Below are positions 1 to 9,574 of a stretch of DNA of 64,000 bases, piece by piece. Made by a program: the position numbers and the translations under genes. How positions within the stretch are numbered: position 1 is the first letter of the stretch; every line of letters starts with the position of its first letter. Under the pieces are notes generated by a model. That model was not told the DNA's origin. It saw only the letters and a program-made list of their open reading frames with translations, and did no database searches. The stretch is from Thraustochytrium sp. TN22 (Eukaryota > Sar > Bigyra > Thraustochytrida > Thraustochytriidae): contig JABLUY010000028.1 in assembly GCA_013306675.1 (NCBI GenBank), positions 1-64,000 of the forward strand, written 5' to 3'.

Positions 1-491
1 AAACACCGTAACCTTGTAACATAACCCGCGGTGCAGAGACCCAAACCCTCTGACGTGGCGGAAGCGTCCGCGGCGCCGCAGCTGCCGCTGTCCAGCGCTG
101 TCTAGTTGTGGCAGCAAGCACGGTCTAGGCCTATCACGTGCCGGAGTGAGTCGGAGTCGCTGTCTCGCCTGCTCTCTGACTGCCTGGTTGACCCGGACGG
201 CCCGAGGCCGCGGGCCGCAGGCAGCATAAATCAAACGCGGAGGCCGGAGCGCGCGCGGGCGCGAGGAGGCGGCGGCGGCGGCGCGGCGCGGCGGCGCGCA
301 GACGATCGGCGCGCGGGCTCGCCTGGCCTGCCTGATCGCGCGGCCAGCGGCGCCGGGGGTGCCGGCACGGCGGCGGCGGCTCGGGCCAGGGAGAAGCGGC
401 GGCCAGCGAGCCGACGGCGCTTGCGAGCACAGAGGAGCGGCGGCAGGCGGAGGACGGGCGGCGCGCGGAGGACGGCAAGCACGCAGGCAGG
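1..491. other. GC-rich upstream region of the first JmjC gene
   Basis: No coding sequence is supported here. From about 190 the sequence becomes very rich in CGG and CGC runs and leads straight into the AGG-ATG-GCG start of the gene at 492. It is presumably promoter and 5' leader. No TATA box was seen. Confidence 0.5.
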
Positions 492-1841
492 ATGGCGGCG
501 ACGGGTATTCTGGACGATAAGTACAACAAGAAGCGCGGCGGACGCAGCAATGTGCAGATTTTCTACATGATGGCGGCCGGCGTGGCGCTCATGGTGATGC
601 TGTACCTGGCGATGCCGGCGGGTCCGGCGGCGGTCTCGTCGGAGGTGCCGGCAGATGGGATGCCGCGCATGACCATCTCGGCGGCGCCCAGCCTAGCTGG
701 GTCGGCTGCCTCGTCGCAGTCGGCCGAGGAGGAGGAGCGCTCGCGGTCCGCGGAGATCGAGGCGGAGCGCGACAGCTACCCGCGGTACGACAACAGCGAC
801 AGCGGGTCGTCGAGCGACGAGCTGGTGTCGGCCAGCGACGTGCCCTCGCCGCGCAATGACCAGGAGGAGGAAGAGGACAATGGGTCCGGGTCGCTGACCA
901 AGATGGACGAGGAGACGGACGGCGACAGCTACGACGAGAAGGAGGAGGGGGACCTCTTCGAGGACCAGGAAGCCTTCGACAATGCGCCCATCATCCAGGT
1001 GCTGCCGGAGAGCAAGAAGCGCAAGTACTCGCCCATCGTCTTGGCGCACGAGCGCTTCCACCGCGAGCACCCGGCGCGTCTGTACATCCCGCGGCTGCGC
1101 AAGGACACGGGCATCACAGCGGAGAAGTTCCGCAAGCTCTTCATGGAGACTTCGCAGCCGGTCATCATCCCGTTCGAGGCGATGCGGCACCTGAACTTCA
1201 CCACCAAGGGCTACACGCTCGATGAGCTTCGCACCATCTACCCGAACAGCAAGCCGACGCTCTACAAGTACGGCACCATCCAGACGCAGGAGCTGGACCT
1301 GGGCCCCGGCCTCACAGAGCTCATGCAGGACAAGAAGCTGCGCAAGACGTCCACGGGCAAGTCGTACCCGCGCAACACCAAGATCAACCTGAGCGCGCTG
1401 AGCCGCATCAACGTGCAGCGCCCGCCCATCATCCCGGACATTCCCATGATGCTGCCCTCCTTCTGGTTCGGCCCCACCTCGGCGGACACGCCGCTGCACA
1501 GCGACTGCTGCGACAACTGGGCCATGATGATCGCCGGCACCAAGCAGTGGGTCATCGCGCCGCCCAGCGACGCCAGGATACTCAAGCCCAACTGCCAGGG
1601 CGGCCTCTGCTGGGTCAAGAGCCTCGCCATCCCCAACGGCCCGCTCAGTTCCAGCCAGCAGAAGATCAAGGACGGCACGCAGTTCGTCACCATCAACCTC
1701 AGTGCCGGCGAGCTCCTCTACCTGCCCGCCGGCTGGTTCCACAACATCCGCAACGTTGATGGCACCATCATGCTCAACTTTTGGTCCAAGAATGGACCCG
1801 AGTTCCTCAAGTACTACGAATCCCTGACGCTCCGCCAGTGA
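492..1841 (+). CDS. Membrane-anchored JmjC-domain (cupin-8) oxygenase
   Basis: A 449-residue protein with a short basic N-terminus, one hydrophobic segment at about residues 25-45 and a long acidic serine-rich linker (70-160). A C-terminal cupin/JmjC domain covers about 200-445. The Fe(II) ligands of the HxD...H type are visible as H336-S-D338 and H417 in PAGWFHNI, and a lysine in GTKQW is placed to bind 2-oxoglutarate. The family hydroxylates proteins or RNA using 2-oxoglutarate and oxygen. One N-terminal membrane segment followed by an acidic linker suggests a type II protein with the catalytic domain in the ER or Golgi lumen; this is inferred. The ATG at 492 follows the GC-rich leader and the frame is uninterrupted. 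The substrate is unknown. A tandem-duplicated segment lies just downstream. Confidence 0.85.
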   Translation: MAATGILDDKYNKKRGGRSNVQIFYMMAAGVALMVMLYLAMPAGPAAVSSEVPADGMPRMTISAAPSLAGSAASSQSAEEEERSRSAEIEAERDSYPRYDNSDSGSSSDELVSASDVPSPRNDQEEEEDNGSGSLTKMDEETDGDSYDEKEEGDLFEDQEAFDNAPIIQVLPESKKRKYSPIVLAHERFHREHPARLYIPRLRKDTGITAEKFRKLFMETSQPVIIPFEAMRHLNFTTKGYTLDELRTIYPNSKPTLYKYGTIQTQELDLGPGLTELMQDKKLRKTSTGKSYPRNTKINLSALSRINVQRPPIIPDIPMMLPSFWFGPTSADTPLHSDCCDNWAMMIAGTKQWVIAPPSDARILKPNCQGGLCWVKSLAIPNGPLSSSQQKIKDGTQFVTINLSAGELLYLPAGWFHNIRNVDGTIMLNFWSKNGPEFLKYYESLTLRQ

Positions 1842-1901
1842 GGGAGGGTTCGCGTACATGCGCAGACACCTGCCCACATGTTGAATGAATGATGTTGCCA
1901 G

Positions 1902-2370
1902 ATCTGACAAAAGAGATTCGCTCCTTGCGCGGTACGGACGTCGTACGGACAATGGAAATCCGTTCTTCGCTTTGGAGACTTGGTACTTGTATGCAAGAGA
2001 GGATCGCTCCCTCGTCCTTTTTCTTGGACGCTGATAGCTGCCTTCTACTTACTTCTTTTCTGATTGCTCCGACCGAGCAGTCTGTGCATCCGACGCGTTC
2101 GAGGCATTCGAAGCTAGTGGAAGGACCCGGAGCATTCGAGGCATCTGACAAAAGAAATTCGCTCTTTGCGCAGTACTGACGATGGAAATCCGTTCTTTGC
2201 TTTGGAGAGTACTTACATGCAAGAGAGGATCGCTCCCTCGTCCTTTTTCTTGGACGCTGATCGATGCCTTCTACCTACTTCTTTTCTGATTGCTCCGACC
2301 GAGCAGTCTGTGCATCCGAAGCATTCGAGGCATTCGAAGCAGTCGAGGCATTCGAAGCAGTCGAGGCATT
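1902..2370. repeat. Tandem duplication of about 241 bp between convergent genes
   Basis: Two adjacent copies start at 1902 and 2143 (offset 241). They share long stretches such as the segment ending in TTTTCTTGGACGCTGAT and the one around GACCGAGCAGTCTGTGCATCC. The second copy contains the last codons and stop of the CHCH gene on the minus strand (stop at 2275-2277), so copy one is a duplicate of that gene's 3' end and 3' UTR. The end of copy two has expanded further into an 18-bp repeat (about 2321-2378) coding Ala-Ser-Asn/Thr units. Copies differ by scattered substitutions and small indels, so the duplication is recent but not brand new. Confidence 0.85.
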
Positions 2371-2942
2371 CGAAGCATCCTCGCTAGACGTCGGCTCGCG
2401 CATACCCCGCTGACGACGCAGAAAGTCGCGGACCGCATTCCCTGCGAGGTCCACCTTCTCGCGGACGGGCTCTGGCAAAAGGTCCTCAAAGTTGATGGAG
2501 GACCGCTGCTCGTCCGACCTTACGTAGCCACGCGCGTCCATATAGCACGACCAAAAGTCCTTGAGCTCCTTCTGCGCGCGCGCACGACAAGACAAGACAA
2601 AACAAGACCAGACAAGACGTCAGTCCCCTCAGCCAGGGCCAAAAGCCAAGCCACGCCACGCCACACACGTACGCGGCAATAGTCCTCCTTGAAGTTGTCC
2701 AAGAGGCACAGCTGCAGCTTCTTGTCCAGCACGCCACACTTTTCGCACGCGGCCTCCTGCGTCATCCGTTCGCGACGCTTCTCGCGCACCTCGTCCACGC
2801 CCATCGGCGCCTGCTCCTGCGTCTGCGCTTGGGCTTGCGCCTGCGCCTTCTCCGGCTCCTGCTCCTGCTCCTGCCGCAGCGGCACCTGATCCTCCGCCGC
2901 AGCCGCCGGCGCCGGCGCCGGCGCCGAGTGCCTGCCGCCCAT
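2275..2942 (-). CDS. Twin CX9C (CHCH-type) protein, two exons
   Basis: Exon 1 runs 2942-2673 and exon 2 runs 2571-2275, separated by a 101-nt intron (donor GTACGT, branch-like ACTGAC, acceptor GCAG), giving 188 residues. Splicing places C69-x9-C79 and C89-x9-C99 nine residues apart, the disulfide hairpin of small mitochondrial intermembrane-space proteins imported by Mia40/Erv1. The junction falls inside the second CX9C motif, right after C89-R90, which strongly supports it. The N-terminus (1-60) is Gln/Glu/Ala-rich low complexity. The C-terminus after DARGYV is a basic helix followed by an Ala-Ser-Asn repeat made by the local minisatellite. The exact family (CMC, COX-assembly or CHCHD type) cannot be decided. 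An upstream frame could offer another start, so the N-terminus is less certain. Confidence 0.75.
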
Positions 2943-4273
2943 GCTCGCGCGCGCAGTTCACGACCTCCTCCAGGTCCTGCCAGCTCTCCCCGCCGCCGCT
3001 CATCTGCACGGCGGCCAGCAGCCTCGGGGACACCCGGCGCACACCCAACCCCCGGAACGCGGGAACTCCCCGGGGAACGCAGGGCCGCGCGGGGCGCTCG
3101 CAGTCACCATCAGGCGCGCCCAGGGCGTCATCACCGCGGCGCTGCCGGGCGGCGGCGGCTACGCGGCCGGCGCCGCAGCGGCCGACTCGGAGAGCGGCGG
3201 CGCGGCCTGGAGAGCTCAGCGGCGAGCGCTCGGGCTCGCGCGAGGCGCAGCGAGGAGCTGCTCGCGATCTCTGCCTGCGACGACCCGCAGTTTGAGCCCC
3301 AGTTGTGCCCAGTTGAGCCCAGGGCGGGCTCACGGCGGACGCAGCCGAGGCGCAGCGCGGGCAGCCTGAGCGCGGCGCCCGCGGCGCGAGGAGGCGGCGC
3401 GGCGGCAGCCGCCGCCTCCCTCCCGCGGCGCGAGGAGCGGCGCGGCGGAACCCGGAGCGCCCGGGTACAAGAGCCCGCGCGGAAGGCCGGCGCGCCGCTG
3501 GCGCGCTCGGCTCGGCTCGGCGGAGACGAGCGTGCTGTGCTGTGCTGTGCTGTAGGCGGCGACTCGGACTCGGAGCGCCCGAGGGCGGCGGAGGTGGTGC
3601 GCGGGAGCGAGCGCGCGAGCGAGGCGGACGGGCGGGCGGCGCAGCGGCCAGCGGCGCAGCGCGGACTTGGAGGCCTGACTCGCCCCTGTGAAGTTGGCGA
3701 GGCCCCTGCGAGTCGTGAGAGCGAGCAGCCGTTGATCATCGTTGTGATGGTGGAGTTCGGTTCGTCGCGCTCGCAGCACTGCAGCAGCACTGCCATGACG
3801 ATGAGCGCAGCAGGCTGCAGCTGGCTGCTGCGATTTGACCTCGGGTGATGTCGCCGAGGGCGCGCGACTCCCGGGCCGCGAGCGGTAATGGCGAGCGATC
3901 TGGCGAGCGAGCCGCCAGGCGTGTGCGTGAGCCCCGTCTCAGAGGTGCGCTCCAAAGGTCAAAGCCCGAGGGAGGCTCGCCCGAAGGCACGAAGCCACGA
4001 AGCTTCGGTCGCCTTCGGTCGCGGCGGCGCGAACGAACGACATCGCGATGCGGCGCCGATGCGGCGACGGCGCGCGACGGCCCGACCCGATTCCTTCGGC
4101 CACCGCTCTGACCTGGCCAGTGGCCTTGCCGGCCACGCTGCGCGTCGCATCTCGGCCACTGCGCAGCGACATCCGAGAGTCTCTTGATGTGCCCAGCGCT
4201 CAGCTATGAGCCTACGACAGCGAGGCTTCGCCGGCGATCAACGACTCCTTCGCGCATCGAGAAACTGGCCTGC

Positions 4274-4318
4274 CCTCGCCTCGCCTCGCCTCGCCTCGCC
4301 TCGCCTCGCCTCGCCTCG
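4274..4318. repeat. (CCTCG)9 microsatellite
   Basis: Nine uninterrupted copies of a 5-bp unit in the spacer upstream of the epimerase gene. Confidence 0.9.
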
Positions 4319-4960
4319 GCGGCCCGCGGCTCCAGGCCCGCGCGCCGCGCTGCGTGGGCGGAAGCGTGCGGGCGCGCGTCAGCGCCGCGGATTGGAGGAT
4401 GGACGCCTTGGCAGCCGCCGCTGGAGCCTCGTTGGTAGAGGGAAAAGCGGCCAGAGCGGCCCAGCCTGGCCGGCCAGTGGCGCGCGAGCCGCCCCAGGCT
4501 GCGCCTCGCCGCCTCGGCGGTGGCCGCGGTTTTCTCGCCAACTACTCCGAGCCCGAGCCCGGCCGAGTCCGGTGGCCGGCGCGGCGCTGCCTGGCAGCGG
4601 CACTGTGGCAGTCGGCCAGAGGCTAGCTAGCAGGCCCTGCGCTGGCACTGGCACTGTGGTGTCAGTGGCGGAGGGCGGCACCGCTCGCTGGGCGTCGGCG
4701 CGTGGGCGCGGGGCGCCGCGGCGGCGGAAGGACAGGCGGGCAGGCTGGCAGGCAGACCGGCATCGCGGGCGAGGAGGGCTCGCGCGAGAGGAGCAGAGCG
4801 CACGGAGAGGCGCGCCGAGTCGCGTCGCGGCCCGGCCCGGGGGCTTGACCGGGCGCACGCGCGGTCGATGAGAGCGCAGCACTCCGGCTTCAGGCACTCC
4901 TACGTCAAGGGCGGCACCACTGTCTGAGAGGCAAGCGGCCAGGCGGGCCGCGGAGAGTTC

Positions 4961-4961
<1 letters not shown>

Positions 4962-4991
<30 letters not shown>
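4962..4991. repeat. (AGC)10 microsatellite
   Basis: Ten uninterrupted AGC triplets about 70 bp upstream of the epimerase start, probably in its 5' leader. Confidence 0.9.
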
Positions 4992-4995
<4 letters not shown>

Positions 4996-5062
4996 CGAGC
5001 TCGCGCGCGCCGGTCGGGCGCAGCACCAGGTTTGTATTTCTCTTTCTCTTCACTTTACTACG

Positions 5063-6298
5063 ATGAGCTCGTCGGCGTCCACGACGTCTTCGGCCGCGTC
5101 GGCCGCCAGCTGGGCGGAGGACGACGGGTCCTCGACGTCGGCCGCCAGCACGACGCAAAAGGTGGTCTTCCTTACGGGCGCCGCCGGCTTCATCGGTAGC
5201 CACACCGCCGAGGTCCTGCTGGAGCGCGGCGACAAGGTGGTCGGCATCGACGAGATGAACGACTACTACGACGTCGACATCAAGCGCGCCAATGTAGAGC
5301 TGCTGCGGCGCAAGGCCGCGCAGGTGGCGCGCCGCGACGGCTTCGCCAGCGCCGAGGACCTCTTCGTCTTCGTCCAGGCCGACATTTGCGACCGCGACCT
5401 CGTCAAGACGCTTTTCGCCGAGCACGAGGTCACGCACGTCTGCCACCTCGCGGCACGCGCCGGCGTGCGCCCCAGCATCGACGACCCCTTCGTCTACATT
5501 CACAGCAACATCCTCGGCACGGTCTCGCTGATGGAGATTGCCTCCCACCACGGCGTCGAGAACTTCGTCTACGCCTCGTCCTCCTCCGTCTACGGCGGCT
5601 CCACCAAGCAGGTCTTTGCCGAGTCCGACCGCGTCGACAACCAGGTCTCGCAGTACGCGGCCACCAAGAAGAGCTGCGAGCTCTTCGCCGCCACCTACCA
5701 CTCGCTCTACGGCCTGCAGTCCACCGGCCTGCGCTTCTTCACCGTCTACGGCCCGCGTGGCCGCCCCGACATGGCGCCCTTCAAGTTCATGCACCGCATC
5801 TTCAACGGCATCACCATCCAGCAGTACGGCGACGGCTCTTCCGCGCGCGACTACACCTACATCTCCGACATCGTCAACGGAGTCGTGCTCGCCATCGACA
5901 AGCCTCTCGGCTGCGAGGTCATCAACCTCGGCAAGGGCAACACGTGCAAGCTCAAGGACTTCATCTCCACCGTTGAGCGCCTCTGCGGCCGCTCCGCCAA
6001 CATCGAGGTGCTTCCGGACCAGCCGGGCGACGTTCCCTACACCTGCGCCGACACCACCAAGGCGGCCGACCTCCTTGGTTATCGCCCGCAGGTCCAGCTC
6101 GAGGAGGGCCTCGCCAACACCGTGGCGTGGTTCCGCACTTACCAGGCCTCCAAGCGAACTGGCAAGGACCTTGAGCCCATTGACGCGGACGACGATGTCA
6201 CTGCGGACGACGATGTCGACGCTGACCTGGTGCGCTCCGTTCAGGCTGTCTCGCTCGACGAGGTCAAGGAGGACGATGACCAGGCCATTGCGGCTTGA
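5063..6298 (+). CDS. UDP-glucuronate 4-epimerase-like NAD-dependent sugar epimerase
   Basis: A 411-residue short-chain dehydrogenase/reductase of the extended NAD-epimerase type. After a Ser/Ala-rich N-terminus, the Rossmann motif TGAAGFIGS has its glycines at 39, 42 and 45. The catalytic YxxxK is Y198-AAT-K202, and a serine cluster in SSSSVYGG (about 172-175) supplies the third catalytic residue. The stretch NDYYDVDIKRANVELL resembles the family that interconverts UDP-glucuronate and UDP-galacturonate, hence the call. Other nucleotide-sugar epimerases or dehydratases cannot be excluded. The core fills about 30-365. A C-terminal acidic tail rich in Asp (about 370-411) is extra. No membrane segment is seen, so it is probably cytosolic and feeds wall or extracellular polysaccharide synthesis. 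The ATG at 5063 follows a pyrimidine-rich leader. Confidence 0.85.
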   Translation: MSSSASTTSSAASAASWAEDDGSSTSAASTTQKVVFLTGAAGFIGSHTAEVLLERGDKVVGIDEMNDYYDVDIKRANVELLRRKAAQVARRDGFASAEDLFVFVQADICDRDLVKTLFAEHEVTHVCHLAARAGVRPSIDDPFVYIHSNILGTVSLMEIASHHGVENFVYASSSSVYGGSTKQVFAESDRVDNQVSQYAATKKSCELFAATYHSLYGLQSTGLRFFTVYGPRGRPDMAPFKFMHRIFNGITIQQYGDGSSARDYTYISDIVNGVVLAIDKPLGCEVINLGKGNTCKLKDFISTVERLCGRSANIEVLPDQPGDVPYTCADTTKAADLLGYRPQVQLEEGLANTVAWFRTYQASKRTGKDLEPIDADDDVTADDDVDADLVRSVQAVSLDEVKEDDDQAIAA

Positions 6299-6683
6299 CT
6301 TAGACCCCTAGCTTCTCTTAGCTAAGCCGTTAGAGTTCTACGATTGCTTTCTTCTCAGCTGGCTGTTCAAAGTGTAACTTTCTCTCGTCGGGTCTCATAA
6401 TGATCGTTTGAGAAAGGGCCCTGCCTGCATGCTGAGGCACCTGCAGCGTCTCTCGCGAAGGCTCCTGCAAATCATTTTGGCTCGTGGAAACCTGCAGCTG
6501 CACTCGCAAAGGCATTTGCAGCTGCGTTTGAAATGCTGATATTGAGCACTATTGAGCACTAGCCTTGCACGTGGAGGCATCATCATGCAATGAATGCAGC
6601 AATGAATGTGCAATGAATGTAATTTATTATTACCTACCACCGTGGTACCAAACCACCTTGCTCGTGGCAGCTTGTTCGCTTGC
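6299..6683. other. Convergent 3' spacer with a poly(A) signal match
   Basis: A less GC-rich spacer between the epimerase (plus) and acyl-CoA oxidase (minus) stops. The minus strand carries AATAAA at 6628-6623, 56 nt past the oxidase stop, a credible polyadenylation signal. TGAATG/ATGAATG motifs repeat near 6585-6620. No gene is seen. Confidence 0.6.
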
Positions 6684-8306
6684 TCAGAGCTTGGCGGCGA
6701 GCGGCGCCGAGTCAGGGCCAACGTTCTTGACCATGTGCTTCTCGCAGACGGCGTCGGCCAGAGCATAGACGAGCTCGTAGTTCTCGTTCCAGAGGCGGGC
6801 GGCATCGGCGGGCGATGCGGCCGAGGAGAGCGCTCGCGAGAGCTGGAAGCGGATCTTGGTCTCGCGCTGCTCGGGGGAGGAGCCAAAGACGAGGTCCTTG
6901 CCGGAGTCCTGCCAGGAGGACTCCTTGAAGGCCTTCATGCTGTCGCGGGCCATCTTCTGCAGAAGAATGCGGCCGTCGCCCTCGGCGAAGCTGCAGCAGA
7001 GCAGCCACGGCAGCGACTGCATGCCGGAGGCCGCCATGAGCGCGTAGCTGCCCACCTCGCGCTTGAGCTTGTCGGTGAGCGCGATGGCAGTCCACACGCT
7101 CTTGACCTTGGCCACGCCGATGGCCTCCACCAGCTCGGCGTCCGGAATGGCTTGGTTGCGCAGGACGTCGCAGAGGCGCTCCTCCACCACTTCGTTGTAC
7201 TTGGCCAGCATGGCCAACTTGGAGTCAGCATCAGCGAAGATAGCCGCCACGTGCGGGATCTCCGAGAGCCGCGGCTGCGGCAGACCCTTGGGCGCCCAGC
7301 AGATCTTGGAGTCCGCGTAGGCGCGGGCGCGCGCGAAGATCTTCATGGCGAAGGTGATGGACGCCTCCGCGATGGCCATGCGCCCGGTCAGCAGCCGCTG
7401 CCCGATCACCTCGATGCGCATCTTGGTCTCCGTCGTCTGCACGTACTTGTTGTCCACGATGTCTGCGAACCGATTCAGGAGCGCCGACTTGGGCAGAAAG
7501 ACGCCGTCCGCGAAGATGCGCGCGTTGTCGAGGTCGTTCGCCGCCGTCTTGAGGCCCATGTCCTCCATGCGCAGGTTCTCCACCAGCTCGCCCGTCTCCT
7601 CGTCGCGCGTCTGCATCAGGAACCCGTGCGGCCCGTGGGACTTGCCGTTGATGATGAGCGTCGCGATCACCACTGCCGACGTCGCCGTCAGGCCCTGGCT
7701 AATCCAGTTCTTGGCCGCGCCCGGGTTCGGCGTCTCCAGCACGAAGCCCTGCCGCGCTGCGTCCCACGTCGCGGTCGTCTCCACCACCAGGCCGCTCGAC
7801 ACTGTTTTGATTTTTGGGGGTTGGTTGGATGGAGGAGTGTTGCGCTGTCAGTCTCTCTCTGTCTCTCTTCCTGCGGCAACAGGAGCGATTGTCGCGATCA
7901 ATTGAATCGCAAACGTACCGCCAGCATACGACTCCGTCAGGAGAAAGGCGCCCAGCACACCGCGCTCCTGGTACTCGTCCAGGAGCGCCACCTGCTCCGG
8001 GCCGCCCAGGCCCAGAATGGACCCGGCCCACAGGTTGAAGGACACCGTGAAAGCAATGCTCATGCCCTCACCACCCAGGGCCTCGGCACCGGGCGACATG
8101 AGCATGCGATGCGCCATGAAAAACCGCTCCGGCCGGTCGCGCAGGTCCGTGAACCGCAGCAGGCCCGACTTGATCAGCCCGCGCAGCAGCCGCGCGCGCT
8201 CCGCCGGCGTCTTGTCGTCGCCGAAGCCCACGGTCGCCGCCTTGATCGCCTCCGCCCAGTCCTCATTACTCATCTGCGCGATCTGCTCCCTCGAAAGCTC
8301 CGCCAT
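6684..8306 (-). CDS. Short acyl-CoA oxidase-like flavoenzyme with C-terminal AKL, two exons
   Basis: Exon 1 (8306-7919) and exon 2 (7801-6684) flank a 117-nt intron (GTACGT donor, ACTGAC, ACAG acceptor) and give 501 residues. Exon 1 ends in LTESYAG and exon 2 continues VSSGLVVETTATWD, matching the FAD/acyl-CoA-binding region of acyl-CoA oxidases. The following NWISQG...GPHGFLMQTRD is typical of the middle beta domain. The protein ends in AKL, a peroxisomal PTS1-type signal, so the first oxidation step of peroxisomal beta-oxidation is the likely role. Family members are usually 650-700 residues, so this one is short in the C-terminal alpha domains. Whether it is a full oxidase or a specialised or reduced relative is open. 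The start at 8306 (MAELSREQ) is the only good ATG in frame before the conserved region. Confidence 0.8.
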
Positions 8307-9574
8307 CCTGCCCTTGCTTCCTCCCTTTTTCCTTCGCTGGCTCAGTCCCGTCAGTCCTCCTCGTCCTTGTCCTCCTCCGCCTCGTCCTCCTGCGCGTCCC
8401 AGGCCAGAGCCGCCAGGCGAACCGCTCGTCCCAGGCTGGTCTCGCGCCTCCGGCGCCGCCGCGCCGCGCCGTGCCGCGCCGCGCCGTGCCGCGCCGCGCC
8501 GTGCCGCGCCGCGCCGGCGGCAGCCTTGCCCCGCGCCGCGCCGCGCCCACTCACCGCCGCTCCGCCGTCGCCCTGTGCGCGCGAGAGCAAATTGATCGAC
8601 GATCGAGGTTTGCCTGCCCTGCCGCGCGGAGCGGCGCAGTGCAGTGCAGCAGCGCAGGCGGCGGCGCCAGGCCTGGCTTAAGTTAGTTAATTTAGTCGAC
8701 TGGCTATACCCACTGTGAAGGCGCTGCGGCGGGCCCGCCGCAAGTCGGCCAAAGCGGCGGCGCTGTGCTGGCGGCGGCGCGGGAAAGCAGGGCCGAGGCC
8801 GACTGAAATGCTCTGTCAATCTCTCTTCTCCAAGCCGTGGCCGGCCGAGCGCAGCGTCGCAGGCCTGGGCGCAGCAGCGTGCTCACTGCTCTGTGCAGGC
8901 GAGAGCGCGGGCGAGGAAGAGGAAAAGGCCTCGTTTCATGCGAGAGGCGCGACGGGGGCGGCGCTGGCGGACTCGGAGGTGCTGATGTCAGCACAGGGAT
9001 GACAGAAAGACTGAGCACCTCGTCTCAGGTCATGCATGTCCCCAGTTCGTTGGCGGGGGAAATCGGGACCCGCCACCAGGCCGAGGACTCGGGTTGTGTC
9101 GTTCGAAGATCGGCGTGCTCAGCTTCGAAGGAGCTCGTCTGTCTGATGAAACTTTGGCCTCGTTCGATGTCTCGTCAGCCTCGAAGTGATGTTCATCACG
9201 AGCACGAGCACAGACGCGGGGGCACATGTCCGGGTCGAAACTCGGACCGCCCGAAGAAGATCAACAGTGAACATTGTGACGCAGGCGAACTAGATTTGAC
9301 GCGATGCAGCGCTCGCAGCTTGCAGCTTGCAGCTTGCAGCTTGCAGCTTGCAGCTTGCAGCTTGCAGCTTGCAGCTTGCAGCTTGCAGCTTGCAGCTTGC
9401 AGCTTGCATCGCGCAGTTTCTGCCTCGTGGGCCCGTTGCGCTGCACGGCGGCGGAGTTGGCGTCCGAGTCCTGCGCGGTGCTCCCGGCTAGTACTGGTAC
9501 CACCACAGAGTAAACAGAAGTCGTCTCGCTCTCGCGTCTCGTCGCTTGCGCGCGCCGGCGGGGGCTGGCTGGGC
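8307..9574. other. Divergent spacer, acyl-CoA oxidase / SAP-ABC-GNAT gene
   Basis: A 1.27-kb spacer with a 15-bp GC repeat (about 8456-8517) near the oxidase start, a mixed-composition centre and a heptamer array near 9315-9408. An open frame continues upstream of 9575 but contains the heptamer array and has no protein-like features, so I treat it as leader. No gene is seen. Confidence 0.5.
9315..9408. repeat. (GCAGCTT)n heptamer array flanked by an inverted octamer
   Basis: About 13.4 perfect copies of GCAGCTT. The array is bordered by GCGATGCA (9301-9308) and its reverse complement TGCATCGC (9405-9412), and every unit contains the palindrome AGCT. It ends about 165 bp before the SAP-ABC-GNAT start codon, in its likely leader or promoter. 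Confidence 0.9.

Larger units (their letters stand above)
2943..5062. other. 2.1-kb GC-rich divergent spacer
   Basis: The spacer lies between the minus-strand CHCH gene and the plus-strand epimerase. Open frames occur on both strands but are arginine, alanine and proline-rich, without domains, as expected from GC-rich random sequence. It contains TGTGC repeats near 3533-3553, a (CCTCG)9 tract and an (AGC)10 tract. It presumably holds two promoters. I see no gene in it. Confidence 0.5.

Noticed and set aside
693-1952. Long open frame on the minus strand across the first JmjC gene
   Set aside because: It is antisense to a well-supported gene, Arg/Leu/Val-rich without domains, and follows from GC-rich third positions.
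4379-5794. 471-codon minus-strand frame over the epimerase start
   Set aside because: Antisense shadow and GC-rich spacer; no domain.
6606-8681. 691-codon plus-strand frame over the acyl-CoA oxidase gene
   Set aside because: Antisense shadow of a spliced gene with clear family match; composition is His/Arg/Leu-rich without motifs.
9315-9408. CRISPR-like regular repeat
   Set aside because: Units are contiguous 7-bp copies with no spacers; it is a microsatellite in a eukaryotic genome.
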